NCBI RefSeq assembly: GCF_030376615.1
Contig: NZ_JARRAB010000008.1
Span: 124,001-188,000 of the forward strand
Length of the DNA stretch: 64,000 bases
Source of the DNA: Pseudomonas sp. sp1636
GTDB taxonomy: Bacteria; Pseudomonadota; Gammaproteobacteria; Pseudomonadales; Pseudomonadaceae
Direction: 5' to 3'
Each line of letters begins with the position of its first letter. Positions within the stretch are counted from its first letter, which is position 1. A program made the position numbers and the translations under genes. The notes beneath the pieces are model-generated. The model saw only the letters and a list, made by a program, of their open reading frames with translations, did not search any database and was not told the DNA's origin. Positions 10,162 to 24,076 of this stretch are shown piece by piece.

Positions 10162-11100
10162 TTATTCGACGCAGCCAGCGCTTTGCTGACGGCGACCGGC
10201 AAGCCATTCCAACCCAAACACCAGCAGCACCCCGCCGAGGGCCAAAAGAATCGCCAAAAGCAGCTGTGGATCCTGCCCACTGACCTCGGCAAAACGGCCC
10301 GGCAAGAGGTTGACCTGCAGCAGCGGCACCGGTTGCCCGTGACTGCCGGCTTGCCAGGTAAGGGTTTCTTTCCACGGCCAGAGCTTGTTCAGCGAACCCA
10401 GCATCAACCCCGTCAACAATGCCAAGGTCAGATCGCGCCAACGCACCAGCAGCCAACGCAACAACCCGGCAAAGCTGACGATGCCAACCAGACAACCGCT
10501 GGCAAACAGTGCCAATACGCTGATGTCCAGGCCTTTCACCGCCCCGAGAATGAAGGGGTAAAGGCCCAGCAGCAATAGGATGAAGCTACCGGAAATACCC
10601 GGCAGGATCATCGCGCAGATAGCAATCGAGCCGGCGAAGAAAATGCTCAGTGAATCGGTACCCCACTGCACCGGCGAAGCCACCGTGATCCAGTAGGCGA
10701 AGGCCGCGCCCATGCTGAAACTGACGAAACGGCTCCAGTTCCAGCGCTGGATCTCGCGCGCCACCAGGTGCGCAGAAACCAGAATCAAACCGAAAAAGAA
10801 CGACCACACCGGGATCGGATGCTCGGCCAGCAGGAAGGTGATCAGCCGCGCCAGGCTGAGCACACTGGTCAGAATGCCGATCAACAACACCAGCAGGAAG
10901 GTCGCGTTGGCCGCCTGCCAGGCGGCCAGGACGCGCCCTCGCAACAACAACCCCAGAGCGACGGGCACACTCGCGATCGAGCGCAGCAGCTCGTCGTAGA
11001 TGCCGCTGATAAAGGCTACGGTGCCGCCGGAAACGCCGGGCACCACATCGGCCGCGCCCATGGCAATGCCTTTGGCGAAGAGCAAGAAATGTTTGTTCAT
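10162..11100 (-). CDS. DUF368 (PopT-type) polyprenyl-phosphate transporter
   Basis: This 312-residue protein is almost wholly hydrophobic, with about eight to nine membrane spans. The N-terminal signature GIAMGAADVVPGVSGGTVAFISG and the internal repeat ILPGISGSFILLLLG define the DUF368 family. Members were recently shown to recycle undecaprenyl phosphate across the membrane (PopT); that role is assigned here by family only. It sits between pcm and nlpD. I do not recall a gene there in P. aeruginosa PAO1, so it may be a lineage-specific insertion into the rpoS operon. Placement with nlpD and upstream of uppS-type pathway genes fits an envelope role. Confidence 0.88.
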   Translation of the reverse strand: MNKHFLLFAKGIAMGAADVVPGVSGGTVAFISGIYDELLRSIASVPVALGLLLRGRVLAAWQAANATFLLVLLIGILTSVLSLARLITFLLAEHPIPVWSFFFGLILVSAHLVAREIQRWNWSRFVSFSMGAAFAYWITVASPVQWGTDSLSIFFAGSIAICAMILPGISGSFILLLLGLYPFILGAVKGLDISVLALFASGCLVGIVSFAGLLRWLLVRWRDLTLALLTGLMLGSLNKLWPWKETLTWQAGSHGQPVPLLQVNLLPGRFAEVSGQDPQLLLAILLALGGVLLVFGLEWLAGRRQQSAGCVE

Positions 11101-11127
11101 GGATCCTTCCTAGTCAAACGATAACAA

Positions 11128-11805
11128 TCAGACCAAGGGCCCGTTGAGCAATGGCACGAAGCGCACGGCATCCAGCACATGCCTGGCAAACCCCTGCTCC
11201 TCACGGACGATCAGCAGCAACTGCTGCATATCGTCGGCGCCAACCGGAATCACCAGACGCCCGCCCGGCGCCAACTGATCGAGCAGGGCCTGGGGCACCT
11301 CGCTGGCGGCCGCGGTGACGATGATGCCGTTGTAGGGCGCCAGTGCCGGCCAGCCCTCCCAGCCGTCGCCCCAGCGAAACACCACATTGCGCAGGTTCAG
11401 CTCGCTCATGCGCTCCTTGGCGCGCTCCTGCAAGCTTTGAATGCGCTCGACACTGAACACCCGCTCGACCAACTGCGCCAGAATCGCCGTCTGATAACCC
11501 GAGCCGGTGCCGATCTCCAGCACCTTGTCCAATGGGCCGGCGGCCAGCAGCAACTCGCTCATGCGCGCGACTATATAAGGTTGCGAAATGGTCTGGTTGT
11601 GGCCGATCGGCAGTGCGGTGTCTTCATAGGCGCGATGGGCCAGTGCCTCATCGACGAACAGGTGGCGCGGCGTGCGGCGGATTGCTTCCAGCACCCGGGC
11701 GTTGGACAAGCCCTCTTCATAGAGACGCTGAATCAGCCGCTCGCGAGTACGCTGCGAGGTCATGCCGATGCCGCGATGATGCAGTTCATCTTGCTCACGT
11801 CTCAT
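11128..11805 (-). CDS. pcm: Protein-L-isoaspartate O-methyltransferase
   Basis: Pcm methylates isoaspartyl residues in aged proteins with S-adenosylmethionine, starting their repair. The 225-residue product has the SAM motif [13 protein letters not shown] and the family segment [18 protein letters not shown]. Two starts are possible. ATG 11805 overlaps the surE stop (ATGA) and has GGAGGG 9 nt upstream; ATG 11763 ([10 protein letters not shown]) has no Shine-Dalgarno. I chose 11805. The surE-pcm pairing is a classic stationary-phase survival cluster next to nlpD-rpoS. Confidence 0.96.
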   Translation of the reverse strand: MRREQDELHHRGIGMTSQRTRERLIQRLYEEGLSNARVLEAIRRTPRHLFVDEALAHRAYEDTALPIGHNQTISQPYIVARMSELLLAAGPLDKVLEIGTGSGYQTAILAQLVERVFSVERIQSLQERAKERMSELNLRNVVFRWGDGWEGWPALAPYNGIIVTAAASEVPQALLDQLAPGGRLVIPVGADDMQQLLLIVREEQGFARHVLDAVRFVPLLNGPLV

Positions 11806-12554
11806 CAAAACAAGCCCTCCAGCCAAGGCTGCAGGCTGCTGAGGCCATCCTGAAAGGTGCGATCCAGCTGCAACGGGGTAACGGATACGAAGCCCTGCAT
11901 TACCGCATGGAAATCTGTACCCGGCCCGCCGTCCTCGGCATCGCCGGCAACCGAAATCCAGTAGCCTTCCTTGCCGCGCGGATTGATCACCTTGACCGGC
12001 GCAGCGGCACGGGCACGATGGCCCAGGCGGGTCAGCTGGATGCCACGGATATGCGCCAACGGCAGGTTGGGGATATTCACGTTGAGCACGGTGCGCGGTG
12101 GCAGATCGAGCTGCTCGTGGGCCTCGACCAACTTGCGCGCGAAGTAGGCGGCAGTCGGCAGATTATCTGGCTGGCGCGAAAGCAAGGAGAACGCGAACGC
12201 CGGCCGAGCCAGAAAACGCCCTTCCAGAGCAGCGGCCACAGTGCCGGAATAGAGCACGTCATCGCCCAGATTGGCGCCCAGGTTGATACCCGCCACGACC
12301 AAATCCGCCACATGCGGCAGCAGCCCGTTCAAGCCCAGATGCACGCAATCGGTGGGCGTGCCGTTGAGGCTGATGAAGCCGTTGGCCAAGGTGCATGGGT
12401 GCAGCGGACGGTCGAGGGTCAGCGAGCTGCTGGCGCCACTTCTGTCCTGATCGGGCGCGATCACCGCGCACTCGGCATAATCGGCCAGAGCAGCATGCAG
12501 CGCGGCCAGGCCCGGCGCTGCCACGCCGTCATCGTTAGAAATCAGAATACGCAT
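11805..12554 (-). CDS. surE: 5'/3'-nucleotidase SurE
   Basis: SurE is a metal-dependent nucleoside monophosphate phosphatase linked to stationary-phase survival. The 249-residue product opens with [10 protein letters not shown], carrying the metal-binding Asp-Asp, followed by [14 protein letters not shown] and [20 protein letters not shown]. The start ATG 12554 lies inside the last codons of truD (13-base overlap); an extension upstream is possible in frame but would place residues before the conserved N-terminus. The stop overlaps pcm. Confidence 0.97.
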   Translation of the reverse strand: MRILISNDDGVAAPGLAALHAALADYAECAVIAPDQDRSGASSSLTLDRPLHPCTLANGFISLNGTPTDCVHLGLNGLLPHVADLVVAGINLGANLGDDVLYSGTVAAALEGRFLARPAFAFSLLSRQPDNLPTAAYFARKLVEAHEQLDLPPRTVLNVNIPNLPLAHIRGIQLTRLGHRARAAAPVKVINPRGKEGYWISVAGDAEDGGPGTDFHAVMQGFVSVTPLQLDRTFQDGLSSLQPWLEGLF

Positions 12555-13600
12555 GGGTTGTCCGTCTGCCCTGCAGGCAACAGATCGACTAGCTCGCGCA
12601 CCACGACGGTGGCGAAGCATCCAGCCGGCAGGACGAATTCCAGTTGCAGAATGTCAGTCTCTGGATAATGCCACGTCAACCCGCCGATGGGGAGGCGCAG
12701 GATACGCCGTTCGTGCGTCATGCCCGCTTCTGCCAGCCAGCCGACCAGGGCGTGCTCATCGGCGGCGACCTCCTGCTCCAGGGTCTGGGCGACTCCGCCG
12801 GCCGCCGAGGCACCCGCACCCCACAAAGGCCCGGTAGGGTGCAGGTCGAGAATCGCCAGGCGCGGGTCGCTGCACTCGGCCTCGCCGGCGGGGAAAAAGC
12901 TGCGGCTATCGGTAAAGGCCAACAGGTCGCCCGGCAACGCCCGATTCCAGGTGCCCGCAGCGACCCGCTCGGCCAGCACTCGATTGAACAGGAAGCTGCG
13001 CGCCGCCGAGAGCACCCGCGAACGCACGTTGCGCTTCTCAGGCAAGGTTTTAGATTCGGCAAAGTGCCGTGCATGGGCGACGTTCCCCCCTTCGAAGCCA
13101 AAACGCTGCAAGCCGTAGTAGTTAGGAATTCCCTGAGCGGCAATTTGCGTAAGACGTATATCCAAGGCTTCGCGATCAGCCTTGAGTTGAGTCAACCGCA
13201 GGGTAAAGCCATTGGCCGCATGGGCACCGCGCTGCAATTTACGCGAGTGGCGCACCTGCTTGAGGATACTCAGGCTGGCGTCCTCGGCGCCGCTCAAGTC
13301 AGGATCGGTCTTGCCCGGCAGGTGCAAACTGAACCATTGGCGGGTCAAGGCCTGACGATCCTTGAGTCCGGCATAGCCGATCATGCGCAGCGGCACGCCA
13401 GCGGCACGGGCGATACGCTTGGCGGCCTCTTCGGTATTAAGCTCGCGCTTTTCCACCCACAGCCAGAGGTGCTCGCCCTCGCCGGCCAGAGCAATGTCCA
13501 ACACTTCGTCGACCTGAAAGTCTTCCGCCACGGCCTTGAGCACCGCCGTACCGCAAGGTTCGCCATGTCCGCGCGGGCCGAGCAATTCGAGTTCGTTCAT
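12542..13600 (-). CDS. truD: tRNA pseudouridine(13) synthase TruD
   Basis: TruD makes pseudouridine 13 in tRNA(Glu). The 352-residue length is normal. The catalytic Asp lies in [15 protein letters not shown]. The other family motifs include [13 protein letters not shown] and the NYYGLQRFG block with its TruD insertion domain after it. It overlaps ispF by four bases at its 5' end (start 13600, ispF stop 13597) and surE at its 3' end, so all are probably translated from one message. Confidence 0.96.
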   Translation of the reverse strand: MNELELLGPRGHGEPCGTAVLKAVAEDFQVDEVLDIALAGEGEHLWLWVEKRELNTEEAAKRIARAAGVPLRMIGYAGLKDRQALTRQWFSLHLPGKTDPDLSGAEDASLSILKQVRHSRKLQRGAHAANGFTLRLTQLKADREALDIRLTQIAAQGIPNYYGLQRFGFEGGNVAHARHFAESKTLPEKRNVRSRVLSAARSFLFNRVLAERVAAGTWNRALPGDLLAFTDSRSFFPAGEAECSDPRLAILDLHPTGPLWGAGASAAGGVAQTLEQEVAADEHALVGWLAEAGMTHERRILRLPIGGLTWHYPETDILQLEFVLPAGCFATVVVRELVDLLPAGQTDNPCVF

Positions 13601-14070
13601 CGGCCGACCAACAGCGCAACGGCATGCACCGCGATGCCTTCCTCGCGGCCGGTGAAGCCGAGCTTCTCGGTGGTGGTGGCCTTGACGTTGACCTGTTCCG
13701 GCGAGACTTGTAGGTCCTCGGCGATCAGGCTGCGCATGCGTTGGATATGCGCGGCCATCTTCGGCGCCTGGGCGACTATGGTGGTGTCGACGTTAGCGAC
13801 CTGCCAGCCTTTGGCCTGAATCAAACCCAGCACATGGCGCAGCAGCGCACGGCTATCGGCGCCCTTGAAGGCCGGATCGGTATCGGGGAAGTGCTTGCCG
13901 ATATCGCCCAGTGCTGCGGCGCCGAGCAAGGCATCGGCGAGTGCATGCAGCAGCACATCGCCATCGGAATGCGCCAGCAACGCGAACTTGTGGGGAATTT
14001 GCACGCCACCCAGGGTAATGAAATCGCCCTCGGTAAAACGATGCACATCATAGCCGTGGCCAATACGCAT
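13597..14070 (-). CDS. ispF: 2-C-methyl-D-erythritol 2,4-cyclodiphosphate synthase
   Basis: IspF closes the cyclodiphosphate ring in the non-mevalonate isoprenoid pathway. The 157-residue product has zinc ligands Asp and His in GHGYDVHRF and a further His in [13 protein letters not shown]. The C-terminal [16 protein letters not shown] block is intact. It is the first gene of the truD-surE-pcm-DUF368-nlpD-rpoS array. There is no ordinary Shine-Dalgarno: a terminator hairpin with a T run ends 7 bases before ATG 14070, and the only AGGG lies in its 3' arm. That may make expression conditional. The partner gene ispD is 3.3 kb away, separated by fghA-adhC. Confidence 0.97.
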   Translation of the reverse strand: MRIGHGYDVHRFTEGDFITLGGVQIPHKFALLAHSDGDVLLHALADALLGAAALGDIGKHFPDTDPAFKGADSRALLRHVLGLIQAKGWQVANVDTTIVAQAPKMAAHIQRMRSLIAEDLQVSPEQVNVKATTTEKLGFTGREEGIAVHAVALLVGR

Positions 14071-14072
14071 AA

Positions 14073-14100
14073 AAACAACGCCCTGAAAAAGTCAGGGCGT
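14073..14100 (-). terminator. Terminator-like hairpin abutting the ispF start codon
   Basis: On the minus strand a 9-bp perfect stem (arms 14092-14100 and 14078-14086, loop 14087-14091) is followed by TTGTTTTT running into the ispF ATG. It has the form of an intrinsic terminator for the adhC-fghA transcript, or an attenuator for ispF. Confidence 0.75.
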
Positions 14101-14177
14101 GATTCTAACTGAAAGCGGCAGGCTGCAAGTGCCGTCAGTGCCGCACCAGCTTCATACTGCCTCTGACGGCTTAGTGC

Positions 14178-15032
14178 TTAGCTTGGCCCTGTCGCCAAGG
14201 CGGCCGCATGGTGACGCAGGTGATCCCCGATAAAGCTGGCGATGAAGTAGTAGCTGTGGTCATAGCCCGGTTGCAGGCGCAGGGTCAGCGGATGCCCGGC
14301 TGCTAGCGCGGCACTCTTCAGCGCATCCGGCTTGAGCTGGCTGTCGAGAAAATCGTCACGGTCGCCCTGATCGATCAGGATCGGCAAGCGCTCGGCCGCA
14401 TCGGCGATGAGCGCACAGGCATCCCATTCGCGCCAGCGCGAGCGCTCCTCGCCGAGGTAGCGGGAAAACGCCTTCTCGCCCCACGGGCAGTTGGACGGAT
14501 TGCCGATCGGCGCGAAGGCCGACAGCGACTGGTAACGCCCCGGGTTGCGCAAGGCGCAGACCAGCGCGCCATGCCCGCCCATGGAATGGCCGCTGATGCC
14601 GCGCCTGGCCGAGACCGGGAAATTAGCCTCGATCAGCGCCGGCAACTCCTGCACCACGTAGTCGTGCATGCGGTAATGGCGTGCCCAGGGCTCTTGCGTG
14701 GCGTTGAGGTAGAAGCCGGCGCCCAGACCGAAATCCCAGGCGCCCTCCGGGTCGCCCGGCACATCCGGCCCGCGCGGGCTGGTGTCCGGCGCCACTATGA
14801 TCAAGCCCAACTCGGCCGCCAGCCGGTGCGCGCCGGCCTTCTGCATGAAATTCTCGTCATTGCAGGTCAGCCCCGACAACCAGTAAAGCACTGGTAGTTT
14901 GGCGCCCTGCTCGGCCTGCGGCGGCAGGTAGACGGCGAACACCATGTCGCAGTTGAGCGTGCTCGAGCGATGCCGGTAACGCTTGTGCCAGCCGCCGAAG
15001 CTTTTCTGACAGGAAATGTTTTCCAGGGTCAT
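14178..15032 (-). CDS. fghA: S-formylglutathione hydrolase
   Basis: FghA hydrolyses S-formylglutathione to formate and glutathione, the second step of glutathione-dependent formaldehyde detoxification. The 284-residue alpha/beta hydrolase resembles human esterase D. The nucleophile Ser is in [10 protein letters not shown], the Asp in [10 protein letters not shown] and the His in GYDHSYYF. The start ATG 15032 has GGAG 7 nt upstream; a longer frame exists but lacks a ribosome site. It follows adhC on the same strand, 83 bases away, and that gap carries a palindromic element. Confidence 0.96.
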   Translation of the reverse strand: MTLENISCQKSFGGWHKRYRHRSSTLNCDMVFAVYLPPQAEQGAKLPVLYWLSGLTCNDENFMQKAGAHRLAAELGLIIVAPDTSPRGPDVPGDPEGAWDFGLGAGFYLNATQEPWARHYRMHDYVVQELPALIEANFPVSARRGISGHSMGGHGALVCALRNPGRYQSLSAFAPIGNPSNCPWGEKAFSRYLGEERSRWREWDACALIADAAERLPILIDQGDRDDFLDSQLKPDALKSAALAAGHPLTLRLQPGYDHSYYFIASFIGDHLRHHAAALATGPS

Positions 15033-15042
15033 GACAATCTCC

Positions 15043-15111
15043 GTAGGGTGGAAAACCGCGAAGCGTTTTCCACCACAAGACGGTGGATGCAAACAGCGGC
15101 ATCCACCCTAC
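15043..15111. repeat. GTAGGGTG-bounded palindromic element, copy 1
   Basis: This 69-bp intergenic sequence is bounded by perfect 10-bp inverted ends, GTAGGGTGGA (15043-15052) and TCCACCCTAC (15102-15111). Inside are two more hairpins, 15047-15056 with 15065-15074 (10 bp) and 15082-15090 with 15099-15107 (9 bp). All four arms carry GGTGGA, so alternative foldings compete. It lies between adhC and fghA. Confidence 0.75.
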
Positions 15112-15115
15112 ACAC

Positions 15116-16407
<1,292 letters not shown>

Positions 16408-17301
16408 ATGAACCGTTGGGAAGGCCTGGATGAATTCGTTGCGGTGGCCGAGTGCGGCCAATTTACCGCCGCCGCCGAGCGCCTGGGCCTGTCCTCCTCC
16501 CAGGTCAGCCGCCAGGTCGCCCGCCTGGAAGAGCGCCTGCAAACCCGCCTGTTCTACCGCAGCACCCGACGCGTGGCCCTGACCGAAGCAGGGCAGACCT
16601 TTTTGCAGCACTGCCAGCGCCTGCAGGACGCCCGCGACGAAGCCCTGCGCGCGGTCGGCGACCTTGGCAGCGAACCCAAGGGACTGTTGCGCATGACCTG
16701 CGCCGTGGCCTACGGCGAGCGCTTTATCGTGCCGCTGGTGACGGACTTCATGACGCGCCACCCGCAACTGCGGGTGGACATAGAGCTGAGCAACCGCAAC
16801 CTGGATCTGCTGCATGAAAGCCTGGACCTGGCCATTCGCCTGGGTCGCCTGCAGGATTCGCGGCTGGTCGCCACCCGCCTGGCCCCCCGGCGCATGTACC
16901 TGTGCGCGGCACCGGACTACCTGCAGCGTTATGGCCGCCCGCACAGCCTGTCCGAACTGAGTCGGCACAATTGCCTGGTCGGCAGCTCGGATACCTGGAG
17001 TTTCCAGCTCAACGGCCACGAAACCTCGCAACGCGTGCAAGGCAACTGGCGCTGCAACAGCGGCCAGGCGGTGCTCGATGCGGCCTTGCGCGGCCTGGGC
17101 TTGTGCCAGTTGCCGGACTACTACGTACTGGAACATGTGCGCAGCGGCGCCCTGGTCTCCCTGCTGGACAACCAGCAGCCGCCCAACACCGCAGTTTGGG
17201 CACTCTATCCCCAGCAACGGCATCTATCGCCGAAAGTGCGGCAACTGGTGGACTGTCTCAAGGCGGGTCTGGCGCAACGCAGCGAATACCGCCCCCATTG
17301 A
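16408..17301 (+). CDS. LysR-family regulator of formaldehyde detoxification (GfnR-like)
   Basis: This 297-residue LysR-type regulator has an N-terminal winged helix (EFVAVAECGQFTAAAERLGLSSSQVSRQVARLE, residues about 9-41). A periplasmic-binding-like effector domain follows. The start ATG 16408 has GAGGAG about 10 nt upstream. In P. aeruginosa the gene in this place, gfnR, activates adhC-fghA in response to formaldehyde, and I infer the same here from the divergent arrangement. The operator is probably in the shared 179-bp spacer. It converges on ispD. Confidence 0.88.
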   Translation: MNRWEGLDEFVAVAECGQFTAAAERLGLSSSQVSRQVARLEERLQTRLFYRSTRRVALTEAGQTFLQHCQRLQDARDEALRAVGDLGSEPKGLLRMTCAVAYGERFIVPLVTDFMTRHPQLRVDIELSNRNLDLLHESLDLAIRLGRLQDSRLVATRLAPRRMYLCAAPDYLQRYGRPHSLSELSRHNCLVGSSDTWSFQLNGHETSQRVQGNWRCNSGQAVLDAALRGLGLCQLPDYYVLEHVRSGALVSLLDNQQPPNTAVWALYPQQRHLSPKVRQLVDCLKAGLAQRSEYRPH

Positions 17302-17381
17302 CTCGACCCGCGCGCCGGCCGCCATCAACGACGCCAATCGCGACGCGCAACCACCGGCGCCGCAACCATGACCGCGCTATA

Positions 17382-18092
17382 TCAGCAGCGCTCGGCCCAG
17401 CGTTGGCGCAGCCAGTCGAGGTCTTCGGGTCGGGTCACTTTCAAATTATCGGCACGCCCTTCGATCAAGCGTGGCGCTTGCCCCAGCCACTCGACAGCTG
17501 ACGACTCGTCGGTAATCGCCACCTCGGCGGCCAAAGCCTCTGCCAGCGCACGCTGCAACAAGCCGAGGCGAAACATCTGCGGCGTGTAGGCCTGCCAGAT
17601 CAGCGAGCGGTCGACGGTCTGCAGCACCCGGCCATCGGCCCCGACACGCTTGAGGGTGTCGCGCGCCGGCACCGCGAGCAAACCGCCAACCGGATCATCG
17701 GCCAGTTCCGCGAGCAGCAGTTCCAGATCCGCGCGTGACAGGTTGGGTCGCGCCGCATCATGCACCAGCACCCAATCCTGCTCCTGCGCGCCCAACTCGC
17801 GCAGACGCTGCAAGCCATTGAGCACCGAGTCGGCGCGCTCGCGGCCACCTTCGGCGCGCGTTATGCGCGAATCCTGCGCACACGCCAGACTCGGCCAGTA
17901 GGGATCATCGAGCGCCAGACTGACCACCACGCCGTGCAACTGCGGGTGGTCGAGAAAGCAGGCCAGGCTATGCTCCAGAATGGTCTTACCGGCCAGCTCC
18001 AGGTATTGCTTGGGCCGGTCGGCACCCATGCGGCTGCCTACCCCGGCGGCGGGGATCAGAGCCCAGAAATGCGCTAATACGGACGTTTTCAT
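17382..18092 (-). CDS. ispD: 2-C-methyl-D-erythritol 4-phosphate cytidylyltransferase
   Basis: IspD transfers CMP to methylerythritol phosphate in isoprenoid synthesis. The 236-residue product has the CTP-binding loop IPAAGVGSRMGADRPKQYL and the conserved VHDAARPNLS. It follows ftsB with a 15-base gap, a pairing conserved across gammaproteobacteria. In this window ispF is separated from it by the formaldehyde module. Confidence 0.97.
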   Translation of the reverse strand: MKTSVLAHFWALIPAAGVGSRMGADRPKQYLELAGKTILEHSLACFLDHPQLHGVVVSLALDDPYWPSLACAQDSRITRAEGGRERADSVLNGLQRLRELGAQEQDWVLVHDAARPNLSRADLELLLAELADDPVGGLLAVPARDTLKRVGADGRVLQTVDRSLIWQAYTPQMFRLGLLQRALAEALAAEVAITDESSAVEWLGQAPRLIEGRADNLKVTRPEDLDWLRQRWAERC

Positions 18093-18107
18093 TCGGTTAG
18101 CTGGCTG

Positions 18108-18386
18108 TCATTCGGTCAGCTGGTAGAGAGTCTCGCCCTCTTTGACCATACCCAGCTCATGCCGGGCACGCTCCTCGACGGTTTCCATGCCTTTTTTCAG
18201 CTCCATGACTTCCGCCTCGAGAATGCGATTGCGCTCCAGCAGACGTTGATTTTCACCTTGCTGATCGGCGATCTGGCGACTCAAGTCGGTGACCTGCGCC
18301 AGGCTGCCATCGCCCACCCACAGGCGATACTGCAGGCCAACCAGCAGCAGAATCAGGGCGACTAACAACCAGTAAGGACTACGCAT
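18108..18386 (-). CDS. ftsB: Cell division protein FtsB
   Basis: FtsB is a bitopic protein of the FtsQLB complex that activates septal peptidoglycan synthesis. The 92-residue product has a short cytoplasmic tip, a membrane span (YWLLVALILLLVGLQYRLW, residues about 5-23) and a coiled coil (residues about 33-75, ending KKGMETVEERARHELGMVK). The start ATG 18386 gives the family length; an upstream extension is unsupported and has weak spacing signals. It lies between eno and ispD. Confidence 0.95.
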   Translation of the reverse strand: MRSPYWLLVALILLLVGLQYRLWVGDGSLAQVTDLSRQIADQQGENQRLLERNRILEAEVMELKKGMETVEERARHELGMVKEGETLYQLTE

Positions 18387-18457
18387 GGCAGTAAATGATT
18401 CCGGACGAAAAAGGGACGGCTCGCGCCGCCCCTCTTTTACCACGCCTTGGCCAGTCA

Positions 18458-19965
<1,508 letters not shown>

Positions 19966-20007
19966 TCAGATTATGTCAGACCGGCACTTTACCGGAGAAC
20001 AGCCGTT

Positions 20008-22519
<2,512 letters not shown>

Positions 22520-22666
22520 TCAGCGCCGCCGGGGAAAGCGAAGGAAGGCCGAAGCCACAACCACGCACAGGGCGCAATTGGCAAGCCGTTGCCGACTCCA
22601 TTCTCTTGAGGAAAAGGGGTCTGCAAAAGCTCTGGTAAGACGGGAGCGTAGTCTACCGGAAAGGCC

Positions 22667-23983
22667 TTAGCAGCTCAAACCTTGATCATTCATCGGCGGC
22701 TGCCAACTGAGTTGCCATTGACCACTGGCGGGCCCATCCACACCGGGCAGATTGGCCACCGCCCGCAGCTCGCCATTGCACAGCAACAGGGGCAGGCGCG
22801 GGCGGACAAACGCCGGCACCTGCCGTTCGTTGAGCAAGCGCTTCAAATCGCGCCGACCGCGGCCGGGCAGGCTCATCACCTCGCCACCCTGGCGATAGGC
22901 CAGGCGCCAGTCGCCGGCCGGCAAGCGCCCCTCGATGCGCACGCAACCATTGCCCGCCAGCGGCAACCAGCCCCCCGCACCAAGCCGAACCTCGGGTGCC
23001 GGCGGCATACGCAGCCAATCGCCGCTTAACCACCACAACCGTTGGTCGGCGCGGCGCAACTCGCCTGCCGCCAGGCGCCAGAGCGGAGTGGCGGCGCCGG
23101 CCGCATCGCGCAGCGCCTGCCAGCCGGCCCAGTGCTCGCTGTCCGGCATCGGGGTCAGGGCGCGCAACCAGTAACGCAGGGCGTTGCGTTGCCGGGCATC
23201 GCTCAGCGCCCGCAACGGCGCCAGGGACAAACTCGGCAGATCGAGCCAGGCAAACTCGCCAAGCGCCTGCGCAGCCTGCAGATCCTGCTGCGCCAGCTCA
23301 TCGAGCAGTTGCCCGGCCTCGCCCAGATGCTCGGCGGCACGCGCGATGCTGGCGGTCGCCTGCGGCCAGCGCCGGGTCAGTGACGGCACCACCTGATGGC
23401 GCAAGTAATTGCGCGAGAAGCGGTTATCTGCATTCGACGGATCCTCTACCCAGCGCAACCGATGCTCGTCGGCATAGGCCTGCAACTCGGCGCGGGAACA
23501 GTTCAACAGCGGCCGCAGCAGGTGCCCGGCACCCAGTGGCCGACTCAGCGGCATGGCCGCCAACCCCTGCACACCGGCGCCGCGCAGCAGGCGAAACAGC
23601 AGAGTCTCCGCCTGATCGTCGCGATGCTGCGCCGCCAGCAACACCTCGCCAGAACCCAGCAGCGCGCGGAAAGCCGCATAGCGCGCCTGCCGCGCCGCGC
23701 CCTCAATACTGGCACCCGCCTGCACCTGCACAGCCTCCACCTGCAGCGGCACAGCCAGCTCATCACACAGGCGACGGCAAGCCGCCGGCCAGCTGTCGGC
23801 AAGCGCCTGCAGGCCGTGATGAATATGAATAGCGAAAAGCGGCGGTAACGCCTCGCGCTGCGCGAGGCCAGCCAGGAGATGCAGCAGCACGGTGGAATCC
23901 AGCCCACCGGAAAGCGCGACGCGCCAAGCCGGCGCATCACGCCAGGGCGCCAGGGTTTTCAGCAGGCGGGATTCGAGGGTCAT
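22667..23983 (-). CDS. tilS: tRNA(Ile)-lysidine synthase
   Basis: TilS attaches lysine to C34 of the CAU-anticodon tRNA(Ile), changing its decoding from AUG to AUA. The 438-residue product has the PP-loop VALSGGLDSTVLLH. The conserved AAQHRDDQAETLLFRLLRG follows, and a C-terminal substrate-binding domain completes it. I chose ATG 23983 (MTLESRLL); nine upstream codons fall in a repeat-rich gap and are unlikely. It follows accA after 93 bases and precedes pyrG. Confidence 0.96.
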   Translation of the reverse strand: MTLESRLLKTLAPWRDAPAWRVALSGGLDSTVLLHLLAGLAQREALPPLFAIHIHHGLQALADSWPAACRRLCDELAVPLQVEAVQVQAGASIEGAARQARYAAFRALLGSGEVLLAAQHRDDQAETLLFRLLRGAGVQGLAAMPLSRPLGAGHLLRPLLNCSRAELQAYADEHRLRWVEDPSNADNRFSRNYLRHQVVPSLTRRWPQATASIARAAEHLGEAGQLLDELAQQDLQAAQALGEFAWLDLPSLSLAPLRALSDARQRNALRYWLRALTPMPDSEHWAGWQALRDAAGAATPLWRLAAGELRRADQRLWWLSGDWLRMPPAPEVRLGAGGWLPLAGNGCVRIEGRLPAGDWRLAYRQGGEVMSLPGRGRRDLKRLLNERQVPAFVRPRLPLLLCNGELRAVANLPGVDGPASGQWQLSWQPPMNDQGLSC

Positions 23984-23990
23984 AAAACAG

Positions 23991-24063
23991 CAGCAAGCAG
24001 CAAGCGACAAGCCGCAAGCTTAGAGCAAAAACGCCCTGGCTTGCGGCTTATGCTTGGCAGCTC
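23991..24063. repeat. Heptad AAGC repeat hairpin between tilS and accA
   Basis: A run of GCAAGC-type units repeats at 7-base steps (23991-24019) and is answered by GCTT-type units at 24039-24060. The core stem is 24009-24019 with 24039-24049, 11 bp and perfect, with a 19-base loop. It may also serve as the accA terminator. Confidence 0.65.
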
Positions 24064-24076
24064 AAGGTTCTGGCCG

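Noticed and set aside
9257..10495. Loss of NlpD metal ligands as a sign of gene decay
   Set aside because: Absence of LytM zinc ligands is normal for NlpD/EnvC-type amidase activators.
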